Positions 6,877-15,987 are shown, counted from the first letter of the stretch. The stretch is 20,127 nucleotides of DNA from Alphaproteobacteria bacterium (GCA_020851915.1 JADZBT010000160.1:1-20127), one strand, 5' to 3'. The notes: generated from the sequence alone by a model not told the origin. Program-made: numbers and translations.

Positions 6877-9612
6877 ATGAAGAAACTATTTGTCGGAATC
6901 CTCGTTCTGGTACTGGCGGCACTATGGCTCGCCCCGCGCTTCATCAGCCTCGACAGCTACAAGCAGATGGCGATCGAGCGGCTCGAAGCCGCCACCGGGA
7001 AGCGCGCGGAAATACTGGGTGACATCAGCCTTTCGCTGCTTCCTGCGCCGTCGGTCACCGTCGGCGATGTCCGTATCGCCAATGCGAAAGGCGGCGCGGC
7101 GCAATTCCTCGCCACCGCAGCCTCCGTCAAGGTGAATCTCGCACCGCTGCCGTTGCTCTCCGGCACGTTCGAGCTGGCGGGAATCACCCTCATCCACCCG
7201 GAGATCCATCTCGAAACCTTCGCCGACGGCACGCACAACTGGGATCTGCCCAAACCCGCCGCGAATGCAGGCGGCGCGGGAGCGGAGGCATCTTCCTCCG
7301 GCGCGATGATGATCGCGCGCCACATCACCATTCAGGACGGTTCCCTTACCCTCTATGACCACGCCACCCGCAAAACGCAAACCGTGAAACCCTTCGATCT
7401 CTCCACGGACATGGAGAGCCTCAGCGGGCCGTTCACGCTGGCAGGCACGCTCACCTGGCAGGGCCAGCCGCTAAAGATCGAAGCGCATACCGGGCAGATC
7501 TCCGGGGATGCGCCTACGTTACTCAATGCCGCGCTGACCGGCAATGATCTCTCGCTGCTCTATGAAGGAGAGGTTGTGCCTGGCGACGTGCTGAAGGCCA
7601 AGGGCAGGCTCCAGCTCCATGCCGCCAATATCGGAACCCTGTTGAAAGCCGCCTCGCCGGGCATGTCTGCGGACGTGGCGCTCCCGATCGACGCCACCGC
7701 CGACATCGCTTATGACGGCGTGAAGCTGGCGCTGGATAATTTCCGCCTCGCTTCCGGCGACCAGTCGCTGAGCGGAACCGTCAAGACGCAGCTCTCTCCG
7801 TCGCTGCGTTTCGATCTGGCGCTGGAAGCGCCTGAACTTACCCTCGATGCGCTCCCGCTGGCTGTCCCTGCCGTGGAAGAGCCCGCAGCACCTACACCCA
7901 GCGGCGTGGGGCTGGAAATTTCTCCGACGGAAGATACCCTCTTCCCCACAACACTTTCCGTAAATGTCGGCCTGAAGATAGGCACGCTGCATTACCGCAG
8001 CGGAAAGGCCGAACAGGTGACCATTCAGGCGGAAGCGGCCGGCGGCACACTGGTGTTGCATGAAGCCAGCGCCGTACTGCCGGGCGACGGGAAGCTCTCG
8101 CTGTTCGGCGTCGCCACGCGCCGCAGCGGTATCCCGCGCCTCGAAGGTTCCGTGGAACTCGCCGGGAAAGACCTGCGCGCGCTCCTCGAATGGCTGGAAA
8201 TAAACACCGCCAGCGTTCCGCAGGAGAGTTTGCATGCCTTCGCGCTCAAGGGCGGATTCATGGCATCGCCTACGGAGATACGCTTCTCCGATACCAACGC
8301 TACCTTCGATAATACCGCCGTATCCGGCGCCGCCGTGCTCACCCTTCCCAAGGCAGACGGTGAGCTTCTGCTGGCCGACATCACGCTGCGCGTCAACAGC
8401 ATCAACCTCGACCAGTATCTGAGTCAGGAGGTAGCCTCGAAAGAAGAACGCGAGTTGCTCAAGGAAACCGCCGAGCAGGTGTATCCCGTGCTTTCTGTGG
8501 ACTGGCTCCGGAAGGTGACGATGGACGTCAAGGTGGCCGCCAGCATCGACAATGTCACCCATGCGGGCGAATCCTACAGCGGCAACTTCATCCGCATGGA
8601 GATGAAGCCGAAGATACTGAACATCGAGCGCGTGCACACTACCTTCCGTGGCGTCGATATGGACGGCAAGGCCACGCTTAACGCCGAGAACACCCGTCCG
8701 CACCTCGCGGTGCTCTTCAAAGCGGGCAAATTCGACACCGCGCAGTTCCTCGGCAAGGAAACCGCCACCACCGCCGCCGGACGTCCGGGCGGCAGCGCAC
8801 GCTGGTCGCGCACCCCTATCGATTTCAGCTCCCTGCGCCTGCTCGACGGCACGTTCGAGCTGGGATTCAACGACTTCGTCCATCGCCGCTATTCATTGCA
8901 GAATACGGTAGTGAACGCCGACCTCAAGGATGGCGTGCTCAACATCACCAAGCTGCAGGGCAAATCTTTCGGTGGCGCGTTCGACATCAAAGGTTCCATC
9001 GCCAGCGGCGCGTTGCCCGCGCTGGCGCTCACCTACGCGCTCGACAGCATCGATCTTGGAAACTTCCTCACCACCACGGCCGACATCACCAACGTGCGCG
9101 GCTACGCCAGCGTGCGCGGACAGGCGAAGACCTCCGGCGTCAGCGAATATGATTTCGTCTCCAACCTTACCAGCAACAATAACATCGTCGTGCGCCACGC
9201 CGAAGCCGACGGGTTCGACCTCAACACCATTGCGAGCGCTGTATCCAATATCAACAGCGTCGAGGACGTCATCAACGTAGGCAGGCTGGCCGCATCCGGC
9301 GGCAAGACCGCATTCAACGCGGTGGACGGCAGTATCTTCATCAAGTCCGGCGTGTTAGAAGGTCCTCAGGCCACCTTCGACACGGAACGCGCCAAGGGCG
9401 TGCTCTCCGGCACAGTGGATCTGCCGAAATGGGTGATGAACCTGCTGTTCAATTTCAGCATCAAGCGCGCCGAGGGAGCGTCCCCCTTCCCGCCGGTAGG
9501 ACTGGCACTCAAGGGCGATGCCGACGCGCCGAAAAAATCGCTCGACACCAAGGCGCTCGAAGAATACATCGCCAAACGCGCCGCGCAGCAGTTGCTGAAG
9601 AAGGTGTTTTAG
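6877..9612 (+). CDS. AsmA family protein
   Basis: A 911-residue protein of the AsmA/TamB-like repeating beta-groove superfamily, whose members are thought to carry or organise lipids between the inner and outer membranes. An N-terminal membrane anchor (about residues 2-20) leads directly into the classic AsmA start (FISLDSYKQMAIERLEAATG, then GDISLSLLPAPSVTVGDVRIAN). The middle consists of repeated beta-rich segments. The C-terminal part (about 640-790) has the family-like pattern LRLLDGTFELGFNDF and KDGVLNITKLQGKSFGG, followed by the DXNTIASAVSNINS-type segment seen in the AsmA C-terminal domain. AAAAAGG upstream gives a fair ribosome binding site. It is followed by a repeat element and uvrD. 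The exact cargo is unknown. Confidence 0.9.
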   Translation: MKKLFVGILVLVLAALWLAPRFISLDSYKQMAIERLEAATGKRAEILGDISLSLLPAPSVTVGDVRIANAKGGAAQFLATAASVKVNLAPLPLLSGTFELAGITLIHPEIHLETFADGTHNWDLPKPAANAGGAGAEASSSGAMMIARHITIQDGSLTLYDHATRKTQTVKPFDLSTDMESLSGPFTLAGTLTWQGQPLKIEAHTGQISGDAPTLLNAALTGNDLSLLYEGEVVPGDVLKAKGRLQLHAANIGTLLKAASPGMSADVALPIDATADIAYDGVKLALDNFRLASGDQSLSGTVKTQLSPSLRFDLALEAPELTLDALPLAVPAVEEPAAPTPSGVGLEISPTEDTLFPTTLSVNVGLKIGTLHYRSGKAEQVTIQAEAAGGTLVLHEASAVLPGDGKLSLFGVATRRSGIPRLEGSVELAGKDLRALLEWLEINTASVPQESLHAFALKGGFMASPTEIRFSDTNATFDNTAVSGAAVLTLPKADGELLLADITLRVNSINLDQYLSQEVASKEERELLKETAEQVYPVLSVDWLRKVTMDVKVAASIDNVTHAGESYSGNFIRMEMKPKILNIERVHTTFRGVDMDGKATLNAENTRPHLAVLFKAGKFDTAQFLGKETATTAAGRPGGSARWSRTPIDFSSLRLLDGTFELGFNDFVHRRYSLQNTVVNADLKDGVLNITKLQGKSFGGAFDIKGSIASGALPALALTYALDSIDLGNFLTTTADITNVRGYASVRGQAKTSGVSEYDFVSNLTSNNNIVVRHAEADGFDLNTIASAVSNINSVEDVINVGRLAASGGKTAFNAVDGSIFIKSGVLEGPQATFDTERAKGVLSGTVDLPKWVMNLLFNFSIKRAEGASPFPPVGLALKGDADAPKKSLDTKALEEYIAKRAAQQLLKKVF

Positions 9613-9632
9613 GGGCCAGACTGCATACATCA

Positions 9633-9717
9633 GGCCCCTCATCCCCCGCCTTCTCCCTCTGGGAGAAGGAGCTTTTCTATCCCCTCTCCCTGTGGGAGAG
9701 GGTCAGGGTGAGGGGCC
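9633..9717. repeat. 85-nt three-way-junction palindromic repeat, copy 1
   Basis: The outer arms GGCCCCTCA(T)CCC and GGGTGAGGGGCC close the unit with a single bulged T. Two inner hairpins have 9-bp perfect stems: CCTTCTCCC/GGGAGAAGG (9649-9669, loop TCT) and CCCTCTCCC/GGGAGAGGG (9682-9702, loop TGT). Another inverted repeat, AGGGGCC at 9611-9617, could pair with the left arm. It lies between the AsmA-family gene and uvrD. The lack of a T-run argues against a simple terminator; a REP/BIME-like mobile or mRNA-stabilising element is more likely. Confidence 0.9.
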
Positions 9718-9808
9718 AGGTCTATCAGTGTGAACACTCATATCAAAATCATTGCCGTTCTATGACATCTGCATTGCCGCGCACCACAGGATGCGGTAGA
9801 CAGGGGCT

Positions 9809-12001
9809 ATGACCCTCGCAAATGCTATGATTTCTGATACTTCCACCTATCTCGACACCCTCAATCCCGAGCAGCGGCAGGCGGTGGAAACCACCGAAGG
9901 CCCGCTGCTGGTGCTGGCGGGTGCGGGCACGGGGAAGACCCGCGTGCTCACCACGCGGCTCGCGCACCTGCTGCTCACCGGCAGGGCGCGGGCGGGCGAG
10001 ATACTCTGCACCACCTTCACCAACAAGGCCGCGCGGGAGATGAAAGAACGCGTCGGGCGTATCCTCGGGCATTCCGCCGACGGCGTATGGCTGGGTACGT
10101 TCCATGCACTCTGCACGCGCATCCTGCGCCGCCACGCCGAGTTGATGGCGCTCGACCCGCAATTCATCATCATCGACGCCGACGACCAGACCCGCCTCGT
10201 CAAGCAGATCATGGCCGCGCAGAATATCGACGATAAAAAATTCCCCGCGCGCGCCTTCCTCGGCATCATTCAGAGTTGGAAAGACAAAGGCCTGCCGCCG
10301 GAGAAAGTGCAGGCCGACCACAATAACGGCCCGGCGCTCGCCATTTACACGGCATACCAGCAACGGCTGCGCGCGTCGAACGCCGTCGATTTCGGCGATC
10401 TCATTCTCTATAACCTGCAACTGTTCGCCGCGCATCCGGATGTGCTGCAGGAGTACAGTGCGCGCTTCCGCTATATCCTCGTCGATGAGTATCAGGACAC
10501 CAACATCGCGCAATATCTATGGCTGCGGATGCTGGCACTGGCGCACAAGAACATATGCTGCGTGGGCGACGACGACCAGTCCATCTACGGCTGGCGCGGC
10601 GCAGAGGTCGGCCATATCCTCAAGTTCGAGCAGGACTTTCCGGGCGCGGGCGTCATCCGGCTGGAGCGTAACTACCGCTCGACCGAGCATATTCTGGGCG
10701 CGGCCTCCGGCCTCATCGCGCACAACAAGGGCCGCCTCGGCAAGACGCTGTGGACAGGCGATAAAGGCGGCGACAAGGTCACCGTCGCGGCCCATTGGGA
10801 CGACGCAGCGGAAGCGCGCTATGTCGGTGAGGAGGTTGAAACGCTTCAACGTGCCAAGCAGTCGCTGAAGGAGCAGGCGATTCTGGTGCGCGCGAGCTTC
10901 CAGACGCGCGCCTTCGAGGAACGCTTTATGACGCTGGGCGTGCCGTATCGCGTCATCGGTGGCCTGCGTTTCTACGAGCGACAGGAGATCCGCGACGCGC
11001 TGGGTTACCTGCGCGTGGTGGCGCAGCCCGACGACGACCTGGCACTCACGCGCATCATCAACCTGCCCAAGCGCGGCATCGGCAAATCGACGCTGGATGC
11101 GCTTACGCAGAGCGCTCGCGAGCAGCAGATCTCGCTGTACCAATCCATCCGCCGTGCGCTGGAAGCCAAAACGCTCAAGCCGAAGATGGCCGAAACATTG
11201 CAAAAATTCCTCGATGATTTCGCGCGCTGGCGCAAATTGCTGGAGGACACCGCACCGGAGGCCGTCGTTGAGAAGATCATCGAAGAATCCGGTTACCGCG
11301 CCATGTGGCAGGACACCAAAACCCCCGACGCGCCGGGCCGCGTGGAGAATCTCAAGGAATTGGTGCGCGCCATCGGCGAATTCCCGAGCCTCACGGAATT
11401 TCTGGAGCATGTCGGCCTCGTCACCGACACGGAGAACACCGAGAACGACGATATGGTGAATATTATGACGCTGCACGCCGCCAAGGGGCTGGAGTTCGAC
11501 CATGTGTTCCTCCCCGGCTGGGAAGAAGGGCTGTTCCCGCACCAGCGCGCGCTCGACGAAGGAGGAACCAAGGGGCTGGAGGAAGAACGCCGCCTCGCCT
11601 ATGTGGGCCTCACCCGCGCGCGCAAGCGGGCATGGGTGAGCTATGCCTCGAACCGCCGCATCTACGGCCAGTACCAGAACAGCCTGCCCTCGCGCTTCAT
11701 CGGCGAATTGCCGCCGGAGCACATCGAGAAACCCGTCGGTGCGGGCGGCATGTCGTCACAGGGCTGGAAAGCGGCGGTGGAAGAGGTCTACCGTCAGGCG
11801 AATCAGCAGCGTCCGGCAGCGCCGGCTCCCGTGCGCGAAAAGCTCACCGCCACACATCCCAATTTCCCGGTAGGCACAAAAATCTTTCACCAGAAATTCG
11901 GCTACGGCAAGGTCATCACCGCGCAGGGCGATCACTTGCAGATATGTTTTGAAAAAGCCGGGATAAAGAAGCTGCTCGCCGACTTCGTGACGAAGGCTTA
12001 G
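9809..12001 (+). CDS. uvrD: UvrD/PcrA-type superfamily 1 DNA helicase
   Basis: ATP-driven 3'-5' DNA helicase used in nucleotide excision repair, removal of stalled complexes and, in many bacteria, mismatch repair. It has 730 residues, normal for the family. The Q-motif region LNPEQRQAVE is followed by Walker A GAGTGKT (38-44, Lys43), Walker B DEYQD (226-230), motif III VGDDDQSIYGWRGAE (from 252), motif IV LERNYRS, motif V NIMTLHAAKGLEFDHVF and motif VI EEERRLAYVGLTRAR (from 591). The C-terminal 45 residues (GTKIFHQKFGYGKV onward) form the Tudor-like domain that contacts RNA polymerase in UvrD and PcrA. ATG 9809 has AGGGG only 2 nt upstream; ATG 9827 (Met7) is an alternative. Its stop overlaps the end of the convergent gene by 4 nt. 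Confidence 0.96.
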   Translation: MTLANAMISDTSTYLDTLNPEQRQAVETTEGPLLVLAGAGTGKTRVLTTRLAHLLLTGRARAGEILCTTFTNKAAREMKERVGRILGHSADGVWLGTFHALCTRILRRHAELMALDPQFIIIDADDQTRLVKQIMAAQNIDDKKFPARAFLGIIQSWKDKGLPPEKVQADHNNGPALAIYTAYQQRLRASNAVDFGDLILYNLQLFAAHPDVLQEYSARFRYILVDEYQDTNIAQYLWLRMLALAHKNICCVGDDDQSIYGWRGAEVGHILKFEQDFPGAGVIRLERNYRSTEHILGAASGLIAHNKGRLGKTLWTGDKGGDKVTVAAHWDDAAEARYVGEEVETLQRAKQSLKEQAILVRASFQTRAFEERFMTLGVPYRVIGGLRFYERQEIRDALGYLRVVAQPDDDLALTRIINLPKRGIGKSTLDALTQSAREQQISLYQSIRRALEAKTLKPKMAETLQKFLDDFARWRKLLEDTAPEAVVEKIIEESGYRAMWQDTKTPDAPGRVENLKELVRAIGEFPSLTEFLEHVGLVTDTENTENDDMVNIMTLHAAKGLEFDHVFLPGWEEGLFPHQRALDEGGTKGLEEERRLAYVGLTRARKRAWVSYASNRRIYGQYQNSLPSRFIGELPPEHIEKPVGAGGMSSQGWKAAVEEVYRQANQQRPAAPAPVREKLTATHPNFPVGTKIFHQKFGYGKVITAQGDHLQICFEKAGIKKLLADFVTKA

Positions 12002-13230
12002 GCGCGCGTCGCCTGTGCATCGTGGGCAGCAATTTTCTGCTGGAGAATGCTGGCCGGGGTGGTCGTGCCCTGCGTCTGCTGGCTGGCATATGACTTGGTC
12101 GGAGCGGATTCGACCGCAGGATCCGCCGCCGCACGTTTCTTGTTGCAGATCTCGCCGAGCTTTCCGCTCGGGCAGCCGCCGGGATCCGCAGGAAATGCCC
12201 CGTTGGCCTTGGGATCCTTCCCCTCCGCCGCTATGGCTTTATCATGCGCCGCTTTTCTCGCCTCATAGTCATTATGCAGCTCTACTGCCGCGCTCATCAG
12301 CGCGCTGTTGTCCTGCGGGGTTATCTTCTTCTCGATCTCGCGGGCCATCTTGATGTCGCCATGCGAGAGGACTTCCAGCCACGCCTCGGTATTCTGAAGG
12401 TTATTGATATCCAGCTTGCCCGTGCCAATGAGATAGACCAGCTCCGGCAGGCTGAATTTCACCTGCTGTGGCACATCAGGATGGTCGCGCTCATGGTGGC
12501 GCGTGAAATCAAGGTATTTGGCGATGCGCTCGAACACCGCCATGGCCGCATCACTGGGGCCATTCAGTGTGGGCATATTATGCTCAACCGCAAAACGCTG
12601 ATAGACCATCAGCACCTGATTGGCCGTCACCGGCTCGAATGATTCCTTGTCGAACATCACGCGGCGCAGCATCATCAGCGCATCCACGCTGTTGGGCTTA
12701 TCCGCGTTCTGGCGATAGATCGTATACCCGGCCTTGGAACCGACGCCCGCGATCGCACCCACACCGGGCTTGAGAAGTCGGCTCTCCTCTCTCTCCGGAT
12801 CCATCCGGTGTGTCACCTCACGGATGATCGTCGGCACGATGAACGGCAGGTCGGTGATGAATCCCAGCAACGCATTGCGTCCCAGCAATTTCGTCGCACT
12901 GGTCAGTAGCTGGTTATCGCTGCTGGCCACATCGGAGAACGACACCTTGCCGCCGGACGGCAGGCCCTTCTCTTCGCGGATATAATCGGCAAAGAGGTCT
13001 CTTGCCTCGGCACGGCTGGCGAAATATTCGTAGACGGTGAAGCCGAAGCTCGCCACGAAACCGGCGGCTTCCTGTATCACGCCGAACATTTTGAATTTGG
13101 GATCGTCTTTATCTCTGGGTTCATTCCAGAAATTGGCAAGGAACAGCCCGGCAGCGGTCACGGCATTCGCCACCATGCGCGTACGCTGACGCGCGGCGCT
13201 GTTGCTCCATCTCTTGCTCCATGTTGCCAA
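11998..13230 (-). CDS. Hypothetical protein, TTG start
   Basis: A 410-residue protein that I do not recognise. Three hydrophobic stretches lie in the first third: VANAVTAAGLFLANFW (about 20-35), GVIQEAAGFVASFGFTVYEYF (50-70) and LLGFITDLPFIVPTII (121-136). They could be membrane or membrane-associated helices. The middle is helical and charged, and the last about 90 residues look disordered (KKRAAADPAVESAPTK, then QQTQGTTTPAS). The start chosen is TTG 13230, because GGAAAGG lies 7 nt upstream; the first in-frame ATG (Met19, 13174-13176) has no ribosome binding site. It follows the aminopeptidase gene on the same strand after 98 nt and ends on the stop of uvrD, whose function is unrelated. A TATACT hexamer in the spacer may be part of its own promoter. 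Confidence 0.75.
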   Translation of the reverse strand: MATWSKRWSNSAARQRTRMVANAVTAAGLFLANFWNEPRDKDDPKFKMFGVIQEAAGFVASFGFTVYEYFASRAEARDLFADYIREEKGLPSGGKVSFSDVASSDNQLLTSATKLLGRNALLGFITDLPFIVPTIIREVTHRMDPEREESRLLKPGVGAIAGVGSKAGYTIYRQNADKPNSVDALMMLRRVMFDKESFEPVTANQVLMVYQRFAVEHNMPTLNGPSDAAMAVFERIAKYLDFTRHHERDHPDVPQQVKFSLPELVYLIGTGKLDINNLQNTEAWLEVLSHGDIKMAREIEKKITPQDNSALMSAAVELHNDYEARKAAHDKAIAAEGKDPKANGAFPADPGGCPSGKLGEICNKKRAAADPAVESAPTKSYASQQTQGTTTPASILQQKIAAHDAQATRA

Positions 13231-13328
13231 GACGCGGCCTTTCCCCTGAGTGTCACACTAGGCAGTATAGGCGGCAAATATTACGAATTTATGAAAATCG
13301 GGGGGAAATCCGAGTATCCCGTATATTG

Positions 13329-15104
13329 CTAGATCGCAGCAGCAGCCAACTCAAGCCATTGCTTTTCTTCATTATTAACGTATTTTTCCAGCATACGCTT
13401 CACCCCGGCATGGTATGCATTCAGCCATGCGGCCTCCTCGTCCGAGAGCAGCGACCGCTCCACCAGCCGTGTGTCGATGGGGACCTGCGTGAGCGTTTCA
13501 AACGCGTAAAACGGCTTCTCGCCCTTCACGGCGGATTCCACCACCGCGACCAGATTCTCGATGCGGATACCGAATGCGCCCGCCTTATAATAGCCCGGCT
13601 CGGTGGAGAGGATCATCCCCGGCTGAAGCGCAACGCCGCCGCCGGATTTGCTGATGCGCTGCGGCCCTTCATGCACGCTCAGATAACTGCCGACACCATG
13701 CCCCGTGCCATGGTCGTAATCAAGTCCCGCTTCCCACAATGCGCGCCGCGCCAGCACATCGAGCTGCGAGCCAGTCGTGCCCGCCGGAAATACGGCCCGC
13801 GCCAGCGCGATATGGCCTTTGAGCACGCGGGTGAAGCATTCCTTCATTTCCTGCGTTGGCGCGCCGACGGCGATCGTGCGGGTGATGTCGGTCGTGCCGT
13901 CCAGATATTGCGCGCCGGAATCGAGCAGGAAGAGATTTCGCTCCGCGAACGTCCGGTTGCTCTGCGCGGTCGCGCGGTAATGCACGATAGCGCCGTTCGG
14001 CCCGAATCCGGCAATGGTCGGGAAACTCAATCCACGAAAATGCTCGCCCTCGGCGCGAAATTCCTTGAGCCGGTCGGACACCGACATCTCATCGAGCGCC
14101 GCGCCGGATTCCCACTGGCGATCCAGCCAGCTCAGGAAGCGCACCACCGCCACGCCATCGCGCCGGTGTGCGGCGCGCATGCCGTCCAGCTCCACCGGGT
14201 TCTTGCAGGCCTTGGGGAGCTGGCAGGGATCGTCGGCACGATGGATCACCGCGCCCGCCCTCTCCGCTACGTCGAAAAACCATGCCGATGTCATCGTGGG
14301 GTCGATCCAGAGTTTTTTTCCGGCCTTTCCTAACGCGGCAAGCGCCGTTTCCAGCGAATCCGGCAACTCCACCGCGACGTGGCTCCCCAGATGCCGCTTC
14401 ACCGCATCGGAAATTTTTGCGCGGTCGATGAACCAGCGCACTCGCCCGCCCGCGTCCATGATGGCGAATGACAGCGCGAACGGCGTATAGGGCACATCGC
14501 CGCCACGGATATTGAGCAGCCACGCGATGGAATCCGACAGCGTCAGCACCAGCGCGTCGCAGCCATGTTCCCTCAGTTGCGCCGCGATCTTCTCACGGCG
14601 CGCGGCGGAAGATTCCCCCGTAAAACGCTCCTCCTGCACCGTCACGGGAACGGCAGGCGGCGCAGGCCGTTCTGTCCAGATCGCATCGATGGGATTGCTG
14701 GCCAGCGGTATGAACGCGATATTCTTCGCTTCCAGTTTTTTGCGGTATCGCTCCACCGATTGCGGCGTGAACAGCCGCGCATCATAGCCGATGCGCGCTC
14801 CCGCCGCACATGTCTGCGCCAGCCACTCGGACGGGTGCGTATCGCTGCTATTCAGTCGCTCATAGAGCGCACTGTCGGTTTCCTGTGCGAGTTGCAGCGT
14901 ATAGCGCCCGTCGGTGAATACCGCCGCCTTGTCAGCCAGCACCGCCACCGCGCCGGCCGAACCGGTGAACCCCGTGAGCCACGGCAGGCGGCGCGCCGAT
15001 TTTGGGACATACTCGCCCATATATTCGTCGTTCATCGGCTGGATGAAACCATCCACCTGCATGTTTTTCAGTGTATCGCGGAGTTGTTCGAGGCGTGATT
15101 TCAT
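13329..15104 (-). CDS. pepP: Xaa-Pro aminopeptidase (M24B, aminopeptidase P family)
   Basis: Metallopeptidase that removes N-terminal residues preceding proline. At 591 residues it has the long three-domain form related to eukaryotic XPNPEP1, rather than the shorter E. coli PepP. Residues 1-300 are two creatinase-like N-terminal domains (IQPMNDEYMGEYVP, then FTGSAGAVAVL and FTDGRYTLQ). The catalytic pita-bread domain shows the dimetal ligands in conserved spacing: Asp395 and Asp406 (DSGAQYLDGTTD), His469 (HGTGHGVGSYL), Glu502 (STEPGYY) and Glu516 (GIRIEN), with the likely proton-shuttle His478. The C-terminal domain ends at the stop near 13329. It is divergent from the XRE regulator with a 104-nt shared promoter region, so the regulator could also affect this gene. 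Confidence 0.95.
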   Translation of the reverse strand: MKSRLEQLRDTLKNMQVDGFIQPMNDEYMGEYVPKSARRLPWLTGFTGSAGAVAVLADKAAVFTDGRYTLQLAQETDSALYERLNSSDTHPSEWLAQTCAAGARIGYDARLFTPQSVERYRKKLEAKNIAFIPLASNPIDAIWTERPAPPAVPVTVQEERFTGESSAARREKIAAQLREHGCDALVLTLSDSIAWLLNIRGGDVPYTPFALSFAIMDAGGRVRWFIDRAKISDAVKRHLGSHVAVELPDSLETALAALGKAGKKLWIDPTMTSAWFFDVAERAGAVIHRADDPCQLPKACKNPVELDGMRAAHRRDGVAVVRFLSWLDRQWESGAALDEMSVSDRLKEFRAEGEHFRGLSFPTIAGFGPNGAIVHYRATAQSNRTFAERNLFLLDSGAQYLDGTTDITRTIAVGAPTQEMKECFTRVLKGHIALARAVFPAGTTGSQLDVLARRALWEAGLDYDHGTGHGVGSYLSVHEGPQRISKSGGGVALQPGMILSTEPGYYKAGAFGIRIENLVAVVESAVKGEKPFYAFETLTQVPIDTRLVERSLLSDEEAAWLNAYHAGVKRMLEKYVNNEEKQWLELAAAAI

Positions 15105-15166
15105 GTGGTCACTATACTGAAGGCTGCAGGAAATAACACGCCCATTTTTCCTGCGTTTCCAACGCT

Positions 15167-15202
15167 TTTACTGTTTACTTTTGTGCCCATTATGGGCACT
15201 AT
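15167..15202 (+). promoter_or_regulatory. Promoter region with operator-like palindrome
   Basis: GTGCCCAT-T-ATGGGCAC (15183-15199) is a perfect 8-1-8 palindrome ending 9 nt before the regulator's ATG. Two TTTACT hexamers (15167-15172 and 15174-15179) are possible -35 boxes, which would place the palindrome over the -10 region. A regulator with an N-terminal helix-turn-helix encoded immediately downstream suggests autorepression. The palindrome itself is certain; its role is inferred. Confidence 0.6.
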
Positions 15203-15208
15203 GAGCCT

Positions 15209-15949
15209 ATGCAGAATAGAATAAAAACACTCCGGCAAGCCAAGGGCTGGCCCATGCAGCGCCTCGCCGACGAGGTCGGCACGAACAAATCACAGATCTC
15301 CAAGCTGGAGAAAGGCGAACGCCGGCTCTCGCAGCAATGGATGGAGCGGCTGGCCGCCGTGCTGGGCTGCACGCCCGCCGACCTGCTGCCCGGCCATGGC
15401 AAGCAGCGCCGCGCCTCGGGCACACTGTCGCTTACCATCGACGCTGCGGTCGATTCCGGTATGGGTGGCTATGTCGAAAAGGTCGATGAGGACAAACGCT
15501 ATTTCGTCACCTTCAAACCACCGCAGCAGTTGAGCGATGCCGAATTCTTCGGCGTCATCATGGAGGGCAATCACCATGCCTCCTATCCCGATGGCTCCGA
15601 GCTTATCTTCGCGCGCACCATGTTCGATACGCGCATCGAGAACGGCAAGTTCGTACTCATCGAAGAAGAAAAAGAGAACGGCCAGACCCAACGCTACATG
15701 GGGCAGATCGAGATCTCCCCGCGCATGATCTCCATCAACTTTCAGGGCAAGGACAACCAGCATCATCACCGCAAGGTGTACTGGGAGAACACGCACGCCG
15801 CGCAGGCACTCAACGACAATGGCGGGGATACCTCGTACCTCCACTCCACCGGCCATCCTCTGCTGGAACAGAGTCTTCCTTCCGTGCCCATGAGCAACGG
15901 CAAGACGCGCATTCTGGGTGTGCTGGTGAAGAGCATCCGCAACGAGTAG
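15209..15949 (+). CDS. XRE-family regulator with degenerate S24/LexA-like C-terminal domain
   Basis: A 246-residue DNA-binding protein. Residues 3-60 form a HTH_3 domain (RIKTLRQAKGWPMQRLADEVG, then KSQISKLEKGERRLS). Residues about 98-185 plus the ending ILGVLVKSIR (235-244) resemble the S24 peptidase-like dimerisation domain of CI/LexA repressors: FFGVIMEGNHHASYPDGSEL (113-132) aligns with the usual G-D-S-M segment. The nucleophilic Ser is absent (G120-N121-H122-H123), and no lysine stands where the catalytic Lys is expected (TQRYMGQ, 160-166). RecA-stimulated self-cleavage is therefore unlikely. It is preceded by the 17-bp palindrome and followed by a second XRE gene. The ribosome binding site is weak and the leader is probably very short. 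Confidence 0.85.
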   Translation: MQNRIKTLRQAKGWPMQRLADEVGTNKSQISKLEKGERRLSQQWMERLAAVLGCTPADLLPGHGKQRRASGTLSLTIDAAVDSGMGGYVEKVDEDKRYFVTFKPPQQLSDAEFFGVIMEGNHHASYPDGSELIFARTMFDTRIENGKFVLIEEEKENGQTQRYMGQIEISPRMISINFQGKDNQHHHRKVYWENTHAAQALNDNGGDTSYLHSTGHPLLEQSLPSVPMSNGKTRILGVLVKSIRNE

Positions 15950-15987
15950 CGGAAAAGTTTCCGTTTTGTATACTTTTTGCTTGCAGC

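Noticed and set aside
7519..8883. 454-codon minus-strand frame opposite the AsmA gene
   Set aside because: Rich in Arg, Gly and His with no recognisable domain, and lies wholly inside a well-supported gene.
9633..9717. Repeat copies read as rho-independent terminators or a CRISPR remnant
   Set aside because: No T-run follows the stems, the units are kilobases apart and there is no repeat-spacer periodicity or cas gene.
10517..11722. 401-codon minus-strand frame opposite uvrD
   Set aside because: Antisense to conserved helicase motifs III to VI; no independent coding signal.
13221..14333. 370-codon plus-strand frame opposite the aminopeptidase gene
   Set aside because: Overlaps the metal-binding core of a clear M24B peptidase on the other strand; no domain and no good start site.
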